Origin: Spirochaeta sp. UBA2779
Lineage (GTDB): Bacteria; Spirochaetota; Spirochaetia; DSM-2461
Reading direction: 5' to 3'
Assembly: GCA_002352375.1 (NCBI GenBank)
Contig: DEIH01000252.1
Coordinates: 1 to 13,386 of the forward strand
DNA length: 13,386 bases
Part shown: one piece after another, positions 5,816 through 12,728 of the stretch
Numbering within the stretch: position 1 is the first letter of the stretch
How the letters are laid out: each line of letters starts with the position of its first letter
Position numbers and translations under genes: made by a program
The notes under the pieces: generated by a model
What the model saw: only the letters and a program-made list of their open reading frames with translations
Told to the model about the DNA's origin: nothing
Database searches by the model: none

Positions 5816-7363
5816 GTGAGAACTTCTGTAAAACTTGGAATTACCCAGATTCAGGGAATAATCGTCCTTTTTATCACTGTGATTGCCCTGATGCTGCTGA
5901 TTTCCCTTTTTCTGCTTCTATCCGGAACGAATTCGGAAAACCTCTGGCGCAGTAAGAGAGATTCTTTTCTTTTATCTCTCCGGGAAGAAATAGAAGAATA
6001 TGCCCTTATACAGGATACTGATCCCGATATTGCGGTTCTGTTTGAAGAAAACCTTCAGAGAACTGTTCGCCTGGGTTCGGAACTTTTAGGCGGGGAGCTG
6101 TTCGTTATCGATTCAGCACAGGATACCGTCGCTCATACCAATCCGGAAATGATCGGTCTTGCAGCATCCGGCTGGACCGATCTTGATTACATTACTTCAG
6201 ATTTTCAAGTAGTTACAGAAGCTGGCTGGCTGGTTGGATATCTTGGTGAACCCCTGTATATGAATGGCAGTAAAAGAATCCTCTGGATAATGTATCTGGT
6301 TATACTGATTCTTATCATAACGGTGGTGCCTTTGATTCTGTACTTCATACACCGTACTGTTATTGTACCATTGAGGGAGTTTTCCGAACGTGCCCGGATA
6401 TTTTCCAGAGGTACACCTGTCGTAATCCGTAATGAATATTTTATCCGGGAAATAGATAACCTGGCTTATTCTCTGAATGACATGATGGACGCGGTGATGA
6501 ATAGGGAAGAATCCCTTCGCCGGCTCAATGAATCTCTGGAAGAAAATGTTGTCGAGAGAACAAAGGCTCATAAAGACACCATCGAAACTCTCAGAACTGC
6601 AAGGAATCATCTTTTACTATCTGAGAAAATGTCTGTTCCCGGCTCGCTGGTCTCCGGTGTCGCACACGAAATTAACACACCTCTGGGCATCGGTGTTACC
6701 TCAGCCTCTTTTCTTTCTGAACGGTCTGTCGTTATATACCGGGAATGGGACAATCGCTCCCTGAGTCAGGAGGATTTGGAACATTTTTTTAAAGATACCG
6801 ATGAAGCATCCCGAATCATTCAAAAGAACCTGGAGCATGCTGCAAAAATTCTGAACAGTCTAAAACAGGTGGCGGTGGATCAGCAGCGGGAAGAACGCCG
6901 GGAATTTGAACTTGTGTCTTATCTGGAAGATATTATCCTGAGCCTTAAACATCAGCTCAAACCCGGAAGGCATCGCATTGAACTTCAATCTCATGATGTT
7001 CTCATGGTTAATCTATGTCCCTGTATTATTACCCAGATACTGAACAACCTGGTATTTAACTCTGTTACCCATGGCTTTGATGGAAATTCAGGAGGCCGGA
7101 TACTCCTCGGCTGCCGCAGCGAAGGAGATGAGGTGGTACTCGTTTATGAGGATGATGGCCGCGGTCTCAGCGAAGAAGAGACGGAGCATATTTTTGATCA
7201 GTTCTTTACTACCCGGCGGGACAGCGGCGGAACAGGATTGGGAATGAACATTGTGTATAACCTGGTGTCTGAAAAACGCAAGGGTGAAATTCAGGTGAAG
7301 ATACCGGAGAGCGGCGGAGCCGGTTTCACACTGCGGTTCCCGAAAAACCCCAGAGGACAATAA
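5816..7363 (+). CDS. Orphan membrane sensor histidine kinase (HAMP, coiled coil)
   Basis: A kinase of about 515 residues with no adjacent response regulator. TM1 is at about 14-36, a periplasmic sensor at about 37-153, TM2 at 155-178 and HAMP at about 179-232. A coiled coil (233-268, ESLRRLNESLEENVVERTKAHKDTIETLR) leads into the phospho-acceptor helix with H284 in GVAHEINTPLGIG. The ATPase domain has N415 (NNLVFNSVTHGF), G1 (EDDGRGL), an F box (FDQFFTT) and G2 (GGTGLGMNIVYNLV). These are the motifs of the GVAHEINTPLG class of hybrid-related kinases. The frame opens at a GTG at 5783, inside the terminator stem; I prefer the GTG at 5816, which keeps a short basic tail before TM1. No well-spaced Shine-Dalgarno is present (AGGA is only 2 nt away). 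A Cys-Pro-Cys (401-403) just before the N box is unusual. Its stop lies 38 bp inside the convergent membrane-protein gene. Confidence 0.88.
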   Translation: MRTSVKLGITQIQGIIVLFITVIALMLLISLFLLLSGTNSENLWRSKRDSFLLSLREEIEEYALIQDTDPDIAVLFEENLQRTVRLGSELLGGELFVIDSAQDTVAHTNPEMIGLAASGWTDLDYITSDFQVVTEAGWLVGYLGEPLYMNGSKRILWIMYLVILILIITVVPLILYFIHRTVIVPLREFSERARIFSRGTPVVIRNEYFIREIDNLAYSLNDMMDAVMNREESLRRLNESLEENVVERTKAHKDTIETLRTARNHLLLSEKMSVPGSLVSGVAHEINTPLGIGVTSASFLSERSVVIYREWDNRSLSQEDLEHFFKDTDEASRIIQKNLEHAAKILNSLKQVAVDQQREERREFELVSYLEDIILSLKHQLKPGRHRIELQSHDVLMVNLCPCIITQILNNLVFNSVTHGFDGNSGGRILLGCRSEGDEVVLVYEDDGRGLSEEETEHIFDQFFTTRRDSGGTGLGMNIVYNLVSEKRKGEIQVKIPESGGAGFTLRFPKNPRGQ

Positions 7364-7781
7364 AAGGTATAACAATTGCTGTCAGACCAGTGAAGAGTAC
7401 AACCAGCATGAACAAGCTGTAACGAATTTTGTATGATTTGAGCAGTGATTCATCATAATACCCTTCTACACCATAATCACTGTACATTTTTATCAGTCCG
7501 TTTAAAAGTCTTGTCCGAGTCTGCCTCCCTTTAATAAGACCTACCTCGGCGACAAGGTTCACAACCAGAATCAGGGCAACGAAAATGAACATGATTATGA
7601 GATTGGACCGGCTTTGATCCGACTCCCAGGATGTCTCTGACGCCAAGGCTGAATTGGCACTCAATATGGCAATATTGATCAGAATTGAGGTGATAATAAA
7701 GATTCTGTCAGTTTTTGTATTTACCTGAAGTTCGTTGATGAGATGCTGATGAACCCTGGGTAGAAGGTTGTTTTCCATCAT
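7326..7781 (-). CDS. Three-helix membrane protein of unknown function
   Basis: A protein of about 151 residues that I do not recognise. A soluble N-terminal segment of about 25 residues (ENNLLPRVHQHLINELQVNTKTDR) is followed by hydrophobic helices at about 27-48, 60-84 and 121-145, with a charged loop (GLIKGRQTRTRLLNGLIKMYSDYGVEGYYDE) between the second and third. I chose the ATG at 7781, followed at once by another ATG at 7778; an ATG pair at 7820 would add 13 residues. No start has a clear Shine-Dalgarno. Its 5' end overlaps another minus-strand frame by 74 nt, so it may be translated by coupling, or be the 3' part of one split gene. Its last 38 bases overlap the convergent kinase gene. Confidence 0.6.
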   Translation of the reverse strand: MMENNLLPRVHQHLINELQVNTKTDRIFIITSILINIAILSANSALASETSWESDQSRSNLIIMFIFVALILVVNLVAEVGLIKGRQTRTRLLNGLIKMYSDYGVEGYYDESLLKSYKIRYSLFMLVVLFTGLTAIVIPFIVLWGFSGTAV

Positions 7782-7893
7782 ACTCTTTAATATACAACTC
7801 TTTAAGTTCAGGCACATCATTTAATGCAGAAATACCGGCTTCATGAATACGGTAAACACCTCTTCGAACCCTTTCAAACCATGTTTTTATCAT
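7708..7893 (-). CDS. Short ORF with winged-helix-like motif; possible 5' part of a split gene
   Basis: A 61-codon frame from an ATG at 7893, with GGGG 3 nt upstream and an in-frame TGA 18 nt before it. Residues 1-40 look like real protein: WFERVRRGVYRIHEAGISALNDVPELKELY resembles the wing and final helix of winged-helix domains such as Mrr_N or the AbiEi antitoxin N-terminus (RRGVYRITxAG pattern). The N-terminal helices of such a domain are missing and I could not find them in the other minus-strand frames just upstream. Residues 41-61 (KQPSTQGSSASHQRTSGKYKN) look like an out-of-frame reading and coincide with the start of the membrane-protein frame. It may be a real small gene coupled to the next one, or the front of a gene broken by a +1 frameshift near 7781. 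The domain resemblance is by eye and tentative. Confidence 0.4.
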   Translation of the reverse strand: MIKTWFERVRRGVYRIHEAGISALNDVPELKELYIKEYDGKQPSTQGSSASHQRTSGKYKN

Positions 7894-7932
7894 TTCCCCG
7901 GAACCTACTCACAGAAACAGGCATTGCTGGAA

Positions 7933-7956
7933 ATCCTGGATTGTGAAATCTAGGAT
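7933..7956. promoter_or_regulatory. Inverted repeat in the divergent intergenic region
   Basis: ATCCTGGATT (7933-7942) and AATCTAGGAT (7947-7956) are 10-bp arms with one mismatch (a G-T pair), separated by GTGA. This 24-bp dyad lies between the leftward small-gene pair and the rightward efflux operon and could be an operator. It is not followed by a T-run on the plus strand, so it is not an ordinary terminator. No local regulator gene of the TetR or MarR kind is present. Confidence 0.4.
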
Positions 7957-8001
7957 GAATGTACGCCTCTTTAAATTTAACTGGCGCCAAATATCAATAA
8001 A

Positions 8002-8030
8002 TTGAGGTAAATTCGCAAATCCCGTGTAAA
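8002..8030 (+). promoter_or_regulatory. Candidate promoter of the RND efflux operon
   Basis: TTGAGG (8002-8007, 4/6), a 17-nt spacer and TGTAAA (8025-8030, 4/6) give a predicted start near 8037. That would leave a leader of about 20 nt containing the GGAGG Shine-Dalgarno (8049-8053). An AT-rich tract (TTTAAATTTAA, 7970-7980) and a perfect 8-bp palindrome TGGCGCCA (7982-7989) lie just upstream. Moderate match only. Confidence 0.35.
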
Positions 8031-8057
8031 TGAGTAATAATTACTGGCGGAGGACTA

Positions 8058-11000
8058 ATGAACAGTACGAATAATGCTCTGAGCAGGTTTTCATCCCTCT
8101 GTATCAACCGTTACAGAATTGTTTATCTTGGGATGGCTTTATTGGTTATTATTGGACTTTTTAATTACAAAACCCTTGCCAGAGAATCAAAACCCGAAGT
8201 TGTATTTCCCAAAATGAAAATCAATGTCAACTATCCGGGAGCCACTCCCGAGGATGTTGAACTTCTTGTAACAAATAAACTTGAAGCGGTTCTCTCAGGT
8301 ATCGGAGATGTCGAATTCCTCACCTCATCATCAATGGCCGGCAGATCGGAAATACAGATAGACTTCTTTCCTGAAGCGGATATTGATGAGAAAATCGGCG
8401 AGGTGACTCAAGCGGTTCTGTCAGTTAATGATTTACCTGAGGAAGTGGAACCGCCCACAATAAGGGTTTCTACTACGGCGAATCGTGCCTTTATGGTTTT
8501 AAGTTTGAGTGGGGATCTCTCTCCGTCAGAACTTAAATCCGCGGCCGACTTATTGATGGATGAGCTCTTGTACCTCGATGGTGTGAGTGATGTGCAAATA
8601 TCGGGAGATAAGAGTCCTGAAATCAGGATTACTGTCGATCAGGCCCGTTTAGCGGAATTCAACCTGACGGCAGAGAATCTTGTTCAGGCCGTCAATATGC
8701 GCCATAGGGATACTCCAGCCGGTGATGCCATCCTGGATGGTGTACATTATTATATTCGTGTTCTGGCTTCTTACAGCGATGTGAACGAATTGCGTAAAAC
8801 CCTTATTCCGCTCCCCGGGGGAGATGTCAGATTTCTTAAGGACATTGCTCGGGTTGAGGAAACCTACAGTCCGACAACCAACTACTCCAGACGATCGGTA
8901 AATCTGGGTGAGGAAAATGCGGTTATGAAAGCCGCTATAACGATTTCTCTTTACAGGGACGGGGGAACGGATATCATCGGCCCAAGCCGCGCTGTTAAAG
9001 CTGTCATCGGCGATGTGGAAGGCGGCAGGTTTCCGAAAGGGCTGGATATACAGGTTCTTCAGGATGATGCTGTATCCGTTCAGGAAGACCTCGATAATGT
9101 GTTGGGGAATGCCATATCAGGTCTCCTGATTGTTGTTATCGTTCTTTATCTTTTCCTCGGATTCAAGGAAGCATTTATTGCCGCTCTAATTATTCCTTTT
9201 TCCCTGTTCTTTTCTTTCATTGCACTTAATCTCGCGGGTATGACCTTTAACACGATGACTCTTCTGGCTATGATTATCGCTCTTGGGCTGCTGGTTGATA
9301 ATGCGATTGTCGTTGTTGAAAATGTCAACAATTTCAGATTGAAAGGCCTGTCCCGCATTCAAGCCGCCAGGCAAGGCACGGCGGAAGTCGCGCCCGCCAT
9401 TCTTGCAGCCACCTTAACAACAATGGCGGCTTTTATTCCTCTTGCTTTCATGGAAGGCCGGATCGGACTGATTATCAGTGTTATTCCCATCACCATTATC
9501 TTTATTGTCGGAGCTTCCCTGCTGATCGCTCTGAGTGTCACACCGACCCTCACATCACGCCTGCTGTCAAAAACAACGGGTATACCGGTAATACGGAAAT
9601 TTTCCTTTACACGGGAAATCACCGAAGCCCTGGTAATCACCGCTTTGGTGATAATCGCATTTTCCATAGATGGGCGGCCAGGTTTACTTTCTTTGTTGAT
9701 GGCGCTTCTCATGGTAGGCTTTCTTGCCATCAGACTCATCGGCAGATATAAAAAGGTGAACGGGTTCGATAAATTTGCTTCCGCCTATAAGAAGATGCTT
9801 ACAAAGTTGATGAGTAAGCGCATGAACCGGGTTCTCGTACCAATCATCACTCTTCTGGCACTGGTGCTTGCCCTGTCCACAATTCCCCTGGGATTGATGA
9901 AAATTGAATTGTTTCCCGTGATGGATGAGTCCTCACTCTATGTTGTCCTGTCCACCCCTGAGTACAGTTCTCTTGAGGATACTGACAGAATCACCAGACA
10001 GATAGAGAATATTCTTCTTACTCTTGACGGTATTGACAGCATTTATTCCGAAGTCGGCACTGTTACAATGAGAGAATCCGAAATCGTCGTGAATCTCAAA
10101 TCCGGTGAAGAAAGAACATGGACAACAAAAGAAAAAATCCCCGATCTTCTCAAGCAGTTTGCGGCAGTTCCGGGAGCCAAAATAACGATTGGAACTTCAG
10201 CAGGCGGAAAGTCGGCAAACAGTCCGATACAGATAAAGCTTATTGGAAACGATATGGCTGCTCTGTCTTCATCGGCAAAAGCGTTGGTAGGAATGCTGCC
10301 CAACGCCGAGGGTGTGGGAAGTCCTTATTCGGATTTTGAAAGAGGTTTTCCCGAGGTTCAGGTGCTCATGAGACCCATCGTGGCCGCTGATCTGGATGTT
10401 GACGCAACATCTCTGGGACAAATTGTCAAATCATTCGTCAGCGGACAGACTTCGGGATCACTCACAACTTCAGAGGGAGATTTCCCCATCCGTTTTGCTA
10501 CAACCGATGATAAGCTTGACTCTGTTCAGGATATGGAAAAAATTCTCATTCCCCTGAAAGACGGAACGATGCTCACCCTGACTCAGGTTGCCGCCCTTAC
10601 GGAAACGAGCGGTTTCGGGACGATTCGGCATAACGGCGGGGATCGAACAGTTACGGTCTATGCCCAGCTCATGCCTGATGCGAATATCAGGAGCGCCGTA
10701 GAGGATATCGAACGATTGATTGCCGAACAGGGTTTGTCGGAAGGAGTCCGGTATGAGTGGGCCGGAGACGCAGCCGATCTCGATACTTCGTTCAGTGATA
10801 TGACTGTGAACCTGGCTCTCGCTCTTTTTGTCGTATTCCTGATTCTTTCAGTGCAGTTCAACTCCTTAACCCAACCCCTGGTAATCCTGCTCTCCGTACC
10901 CATGGCATCGATCGGGGTTTTTATCGGACTTCTTATTACCGGGAATAATTTCGGCCTCTATGCATTTATGGGTGTAATTGCCCTGGTTGGAATTGCGGTT

Positions 11001-11318
11001 AATGACGCCATTGTTCTTGTGGACACAGTCAACAGGAACCGGATGAATGGGATGCCCCTTGATGAATCCCTTACAGATGCTGGGAAAAGCCGCTTCGGGC
11101 CGGTTCTGGCAACAACACTGACAACTATCGGCGGAATACTCCCGCTGGCTTTCAAAGATGTAAATTTCGCACAATTGAGCATATCCCTCATATTCGGTCT
11201 TATGGCTTCTACGATATTGACGCTTATCGTACTCCCGATTATTTACCGGATCGTTGAGGATCTGAAGCTCGGTTTTAAAAGAAAAATACCGGTTTTTATT
11301 GATGAGGAGACTGAATAA
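8058..11318 (+). CDS. RND efflux permease (AcrB-like, HAE1 type)
   Basis: A 1086-residue inner-membrane proton-driven efflux pump, slightly longer than AcrB. It has the tandem-duplicated RND layout: TM1 (about 18-37), a large periplasmic porter domain, TM2-TM6 (about 348-505), a central loop, TM7 (about 594-615), a second porter domain, then TM8-TM12. The TM4 motif reads GLLVDNAIVVVENV with D414, the counterpart of AcrB D407; the second Asp of the AcrB pair is Asn415. In TM10 the AcrB lysine position falls within GIAVNDAIVLVD (N982, D983), as in many HAE1 pumps lacking the Lys. GGAGG lies 4 nt before the ATG. Odd: two extra hydrophobic stretches (about 524-537 and 543-561) in the TM6-TM7 loop. 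The adaptor gene follows by a TAATG overlap. Substrate is probably drugs or other amphiphiles, not metals, but this is an inference from family. Confidence 0.94.
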   Translation: MNSTNNALSRFSSLCINRYRIVYLGMALLVIIGLFNYKTLARESKPEVVFPKMKINVNYPGATPEDVELLVTNKLEAVLSGIGDVEFLTSSSMAGRSEIQIDFFPEADIDEKIGEVTQAVLSVNDLPEEVEPPTIRVSTTANRAFMVLSLSGDLSPSELKSAADLLMDELLYLDGVSDVQISGDKSPEIRITVDQARLAEFNLTAENLVQAVNMRHRDTPAGDAILDGVHYYIRVLASYSDVNELRKTLIPLPGGDVRFLKDIARVEETYSPTTNYSRRSVNLGEENAVMKAAITISLYRDGGTDIIGPSRAVKAVIGDVEGGRFPKGLDIQVLQDDAVSVQEDLDNVLGNAISGLLIVVIVLYLFLGFKEAFIAALIIPFSLFFSFIALNLAGMTFNTMTLLAMIIALGLLVDNAIVVVENVNNFRLKGLSRIQAARQGTAEVAPAILAATLTTMAAFIPLAFMEGRIGLIISVIPITIIFIVGASLLIALSVTPTLTSRLLSKTTGIPVIRKFSFTREITEALVITALVIIAFSIDGRPGLLSLLMALLMVGFLAIRLIGRYKKVNGFDKFASAYKKMLTKLMSKRMNRVLVPIITLLALVLALSTIPLGLMKIELFPVMDESSLYVVLSTPEYSSLEDTDRITRQIENILLTLDGIDSIYSEVGTVTMRESEIVVNLKSGEERTWTTKEKIPDLLKQFAAVPGAKITIGTSAGGKSANSPIQIKLIGNDMAALSSSAKALVGMLPNAEGVGSPYSDFERGFPEVQVLMRPIVAADLDVDATSLGQIVKSFVSGQTSGSLTTSEGDFPIRFATTDDKLDSVQDMEKILIPLKDGTMLTLTQVAALTETSGFGTIRHNGGDRTVTVYAQLMPDANIRSAVEDIERLIAEQGLSEGVRYEWAGDAADLDTSFSDMTVNLALALFVVFLILSVQFNSLTQPLVILLSVPMASIGVFIGLLITGNNFGLYAFMGVIALVGIAVNDAIVLVDTVNRNRMNGMPLDESLTDAGKSRFGPVLATTLTTIGGILPLAFKDVNFAQLSISLIFGLMASTILTLIVLPIIYRIVEDLKLGFKRKIPVFIDEETE

Positions 11319-12664
11319 TGAAACCAATTCGTATCTTGTCCGCAGTAATATTTATTCTGATAATTTCAATGACCGCCTGCATAAAGCCGGCCGATCAGAA
11401 TACAATCGAGTCCATTCCCGTAGAAGCTACCCCGGCGGTTGTAACAGCCGTCGCAGATCTCACTGTGCCCCCTCCGGGTTCCAATGCAACCCAGGGAAAG
11501 TGGGATACTTTTACGGACGAGAAAAAACAGGAGTCCTGGGATAAGTACCTCGCCGAAGGGGCATCGGTAGAAGAAGCTCCCCCGGAGGAAGTTGTAGTTA
11601 AACGACCAGGCAGCGGAGGGGGCGGGGGATCCTCCATCGTACCTGTTGTTGTCGGCAGCCTGACATCTGCTGAAATTGATGTGTATTACTATGGTTTGGG
11701 GGAACTTGTCGCCGGAAATGAAATCCGGGTGAATCCTGAATCCTCAGGAACCGTGGAATCTCTCTATATTTCAGAAGGTGATTTTGTTGAAATGGGAGAT
11801 CTCCTGTTCTCCCTCGATAATAATACTCTTGTTAATAATATCGAACGAACCAGTGAAAAGTGGGACAATGATCTGGAGCTCGCCACTATCAAGCTCAACG
11901 AAGCTCAGGAATATTATGAGGTTACAAGCAGTCTTTTTCCCAAAGGTTTGATTTCAAAAGCTGAAAGCGACAAGGCTCAGCAAACCTGGGAAGAGGCAAA
12001 ACTGAATTATGATAATATCCAATTGGGAAAAACGGCGGATATTGAAAATCTTCAGGAAAACCTCCGGGCCACACTGGCTATCAGCCCGGCCAGGGGATAT
12101 ATCTCCGGAATCTCATTCAGGAGGAATGAACAGGTAGGAACCGGAGATTTTGTGGAAATTATTGATATTGAAAATATTGCTATCCAGGTTCAGGTTCCAG
12201 AGAATGTTATAGCCCGGATAAAAAATGGGAGCCGGGTTGTTGCTAAACAGGCTTCGGCACCGGATTACATACTTGATGGCATCGTTACCGGTGTCGGGTT
12301 AAAGGCCGATGTAAACAGAACGTACGAAGTTACAGCCGAATTTGATAATCCGAATCAGAGACTTCTACCCGGAATGTTAATGGAAGCACAGATTCAAATG
12401 GTACGATACAGCTCGAATTTCGTCGTTCCGAAGGCAAGTATCATGACCGAGGGCGATCTCTCGTATCTTTACAGAGTTGTTGAGGGTAAAGCCGAAAAAG
12501 TTCCCGTTGAAACAGGACAATCACGAGGACCGATGATTCAGATTATCGGACCCGTAAAACAGGGGGATATGATTGTTCTGACTGGTCAATCATACCTTCA
12601 AAGTGGCAGTGCGGTGAATGTAGCCGAAACCAGAGAGTATCTGCCGGAACGCACTGAGTTCTGA
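11318..12664 (+). CDS. RND periplasmic adaptor (membrane-fusion protein), lipoprotein-like
   Basis: A 448-residue HlyD/AcrA-type adaptor that links the permease to an outer-membrane channel. The N-terminus (basic, hydrophobic, then SMTAC) fits a loose lipobox with Cys21 as the lipidated residue. Residues 22-105 form an unusually long Pro/Glu/Gly-rich tether ending in RPGSGGGGGSS. The adaptor fold follows: barrel-sandwich half-motifs at about 138-168 (GTVESLYISEGDFVEMGDLLF) and 252-285 (SPARGYISGISFRRNEQVGTGD), a short alpha-hairpin between them (170-248), then beta-barrel (about 286-360) and membrane-proximal regions. The ATG overlaps the permease stop (TAATG) and has GAGGAG (11304-11309) 8 nt upstream. 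Permease-before-adaptor is the reverse of the common AcrA-AcrB order. No TolC-like gene is in the window, so the outer-membrane partner must be encoded elsewhere. Confidence 0.92.
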   Translation: MKPIRILSAVIFILIISMTACIKPADQNTIESIPVEATPAVVTAVADLTVPPPGSNATQGKWDTFTDEKKQESWDKYLAEGASVEEAPPEEVVVKRPGSGGGGGSSIVPVVVGSLTSAEIDVYYYGLGELVAGNEIRVNPESSGTVESLYISEGDFVEMGDLLFSLDNNTLVNNIERTSEKWDNDLELATIKLNEAQEYYEVTSSLFPKGLISKAESDKAQQTWEEAKLNYDNIQLGKTADIENLQENLRATLAISPARGYISGISFRRNEQVGTGDFVEIIDIENIAIQVQVPENVIARIKNGSRVVAKQASAPDYILDGIVTGVGLKADVNRTYEVTAEFDNPNQRLLPGMLMEAQIQMVRYSSNFVVPKASIMTEGDLSYLYRVVEGKAEKVPVETGQSRGPMIQIIGPVKQGDMIVLTGQSYLQSGSAVNVAETREYLPERTEF

Positions 12665-12681
12665 TTATTCTGACAAATAAA

Positions 12682-12722
12682 AAAGCCCCCGCTATCGGAA
12701 CTGTTCCGATAGCGGGGGCTTT
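12682..12722. terminator. Bidirectional intrinsic terminator
   Basis: A perfect 19-bp stem (12682-12700 with 12704-12722, core GCCCCCGCTATCGG) with a CTG loop lies between two convergent genes, 17 nt after the adaptor stop and 6 nt after the DUF2202 stop. On the minus strand it is followed by a TTTTTTATTTG tract. On the plus strand the T-run is short (TTTAACTT), so it should end leftward transcription best but serve both. Confidence 0.92.
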
Positions 12723-12728
12723 AACTTA

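Noticed and set aside
7760..7785. Programmed -1 ribosomal frameshift joining the two overlapping minus-strand frames
   Set aside because: The frame change needed is +1 (or -2), and no slippery heptamer in the right phase is present at GATGGAAAACAAC.
9146..9739. Long open frames on the minus strand inside the RND permease gene
   Set aside because: They lie opposite a clearly coding sequence and have shadow-type composition rich in Arg, Ile and Ala, with no recognisable motif.
11623..11640. Poly-glycine run in the adaptor as a sequencing error or frameshift
   Set aside because: The frame stays open and gives a recognisable adaptor fold downstream, and the lipobox upstream is in the same frame.
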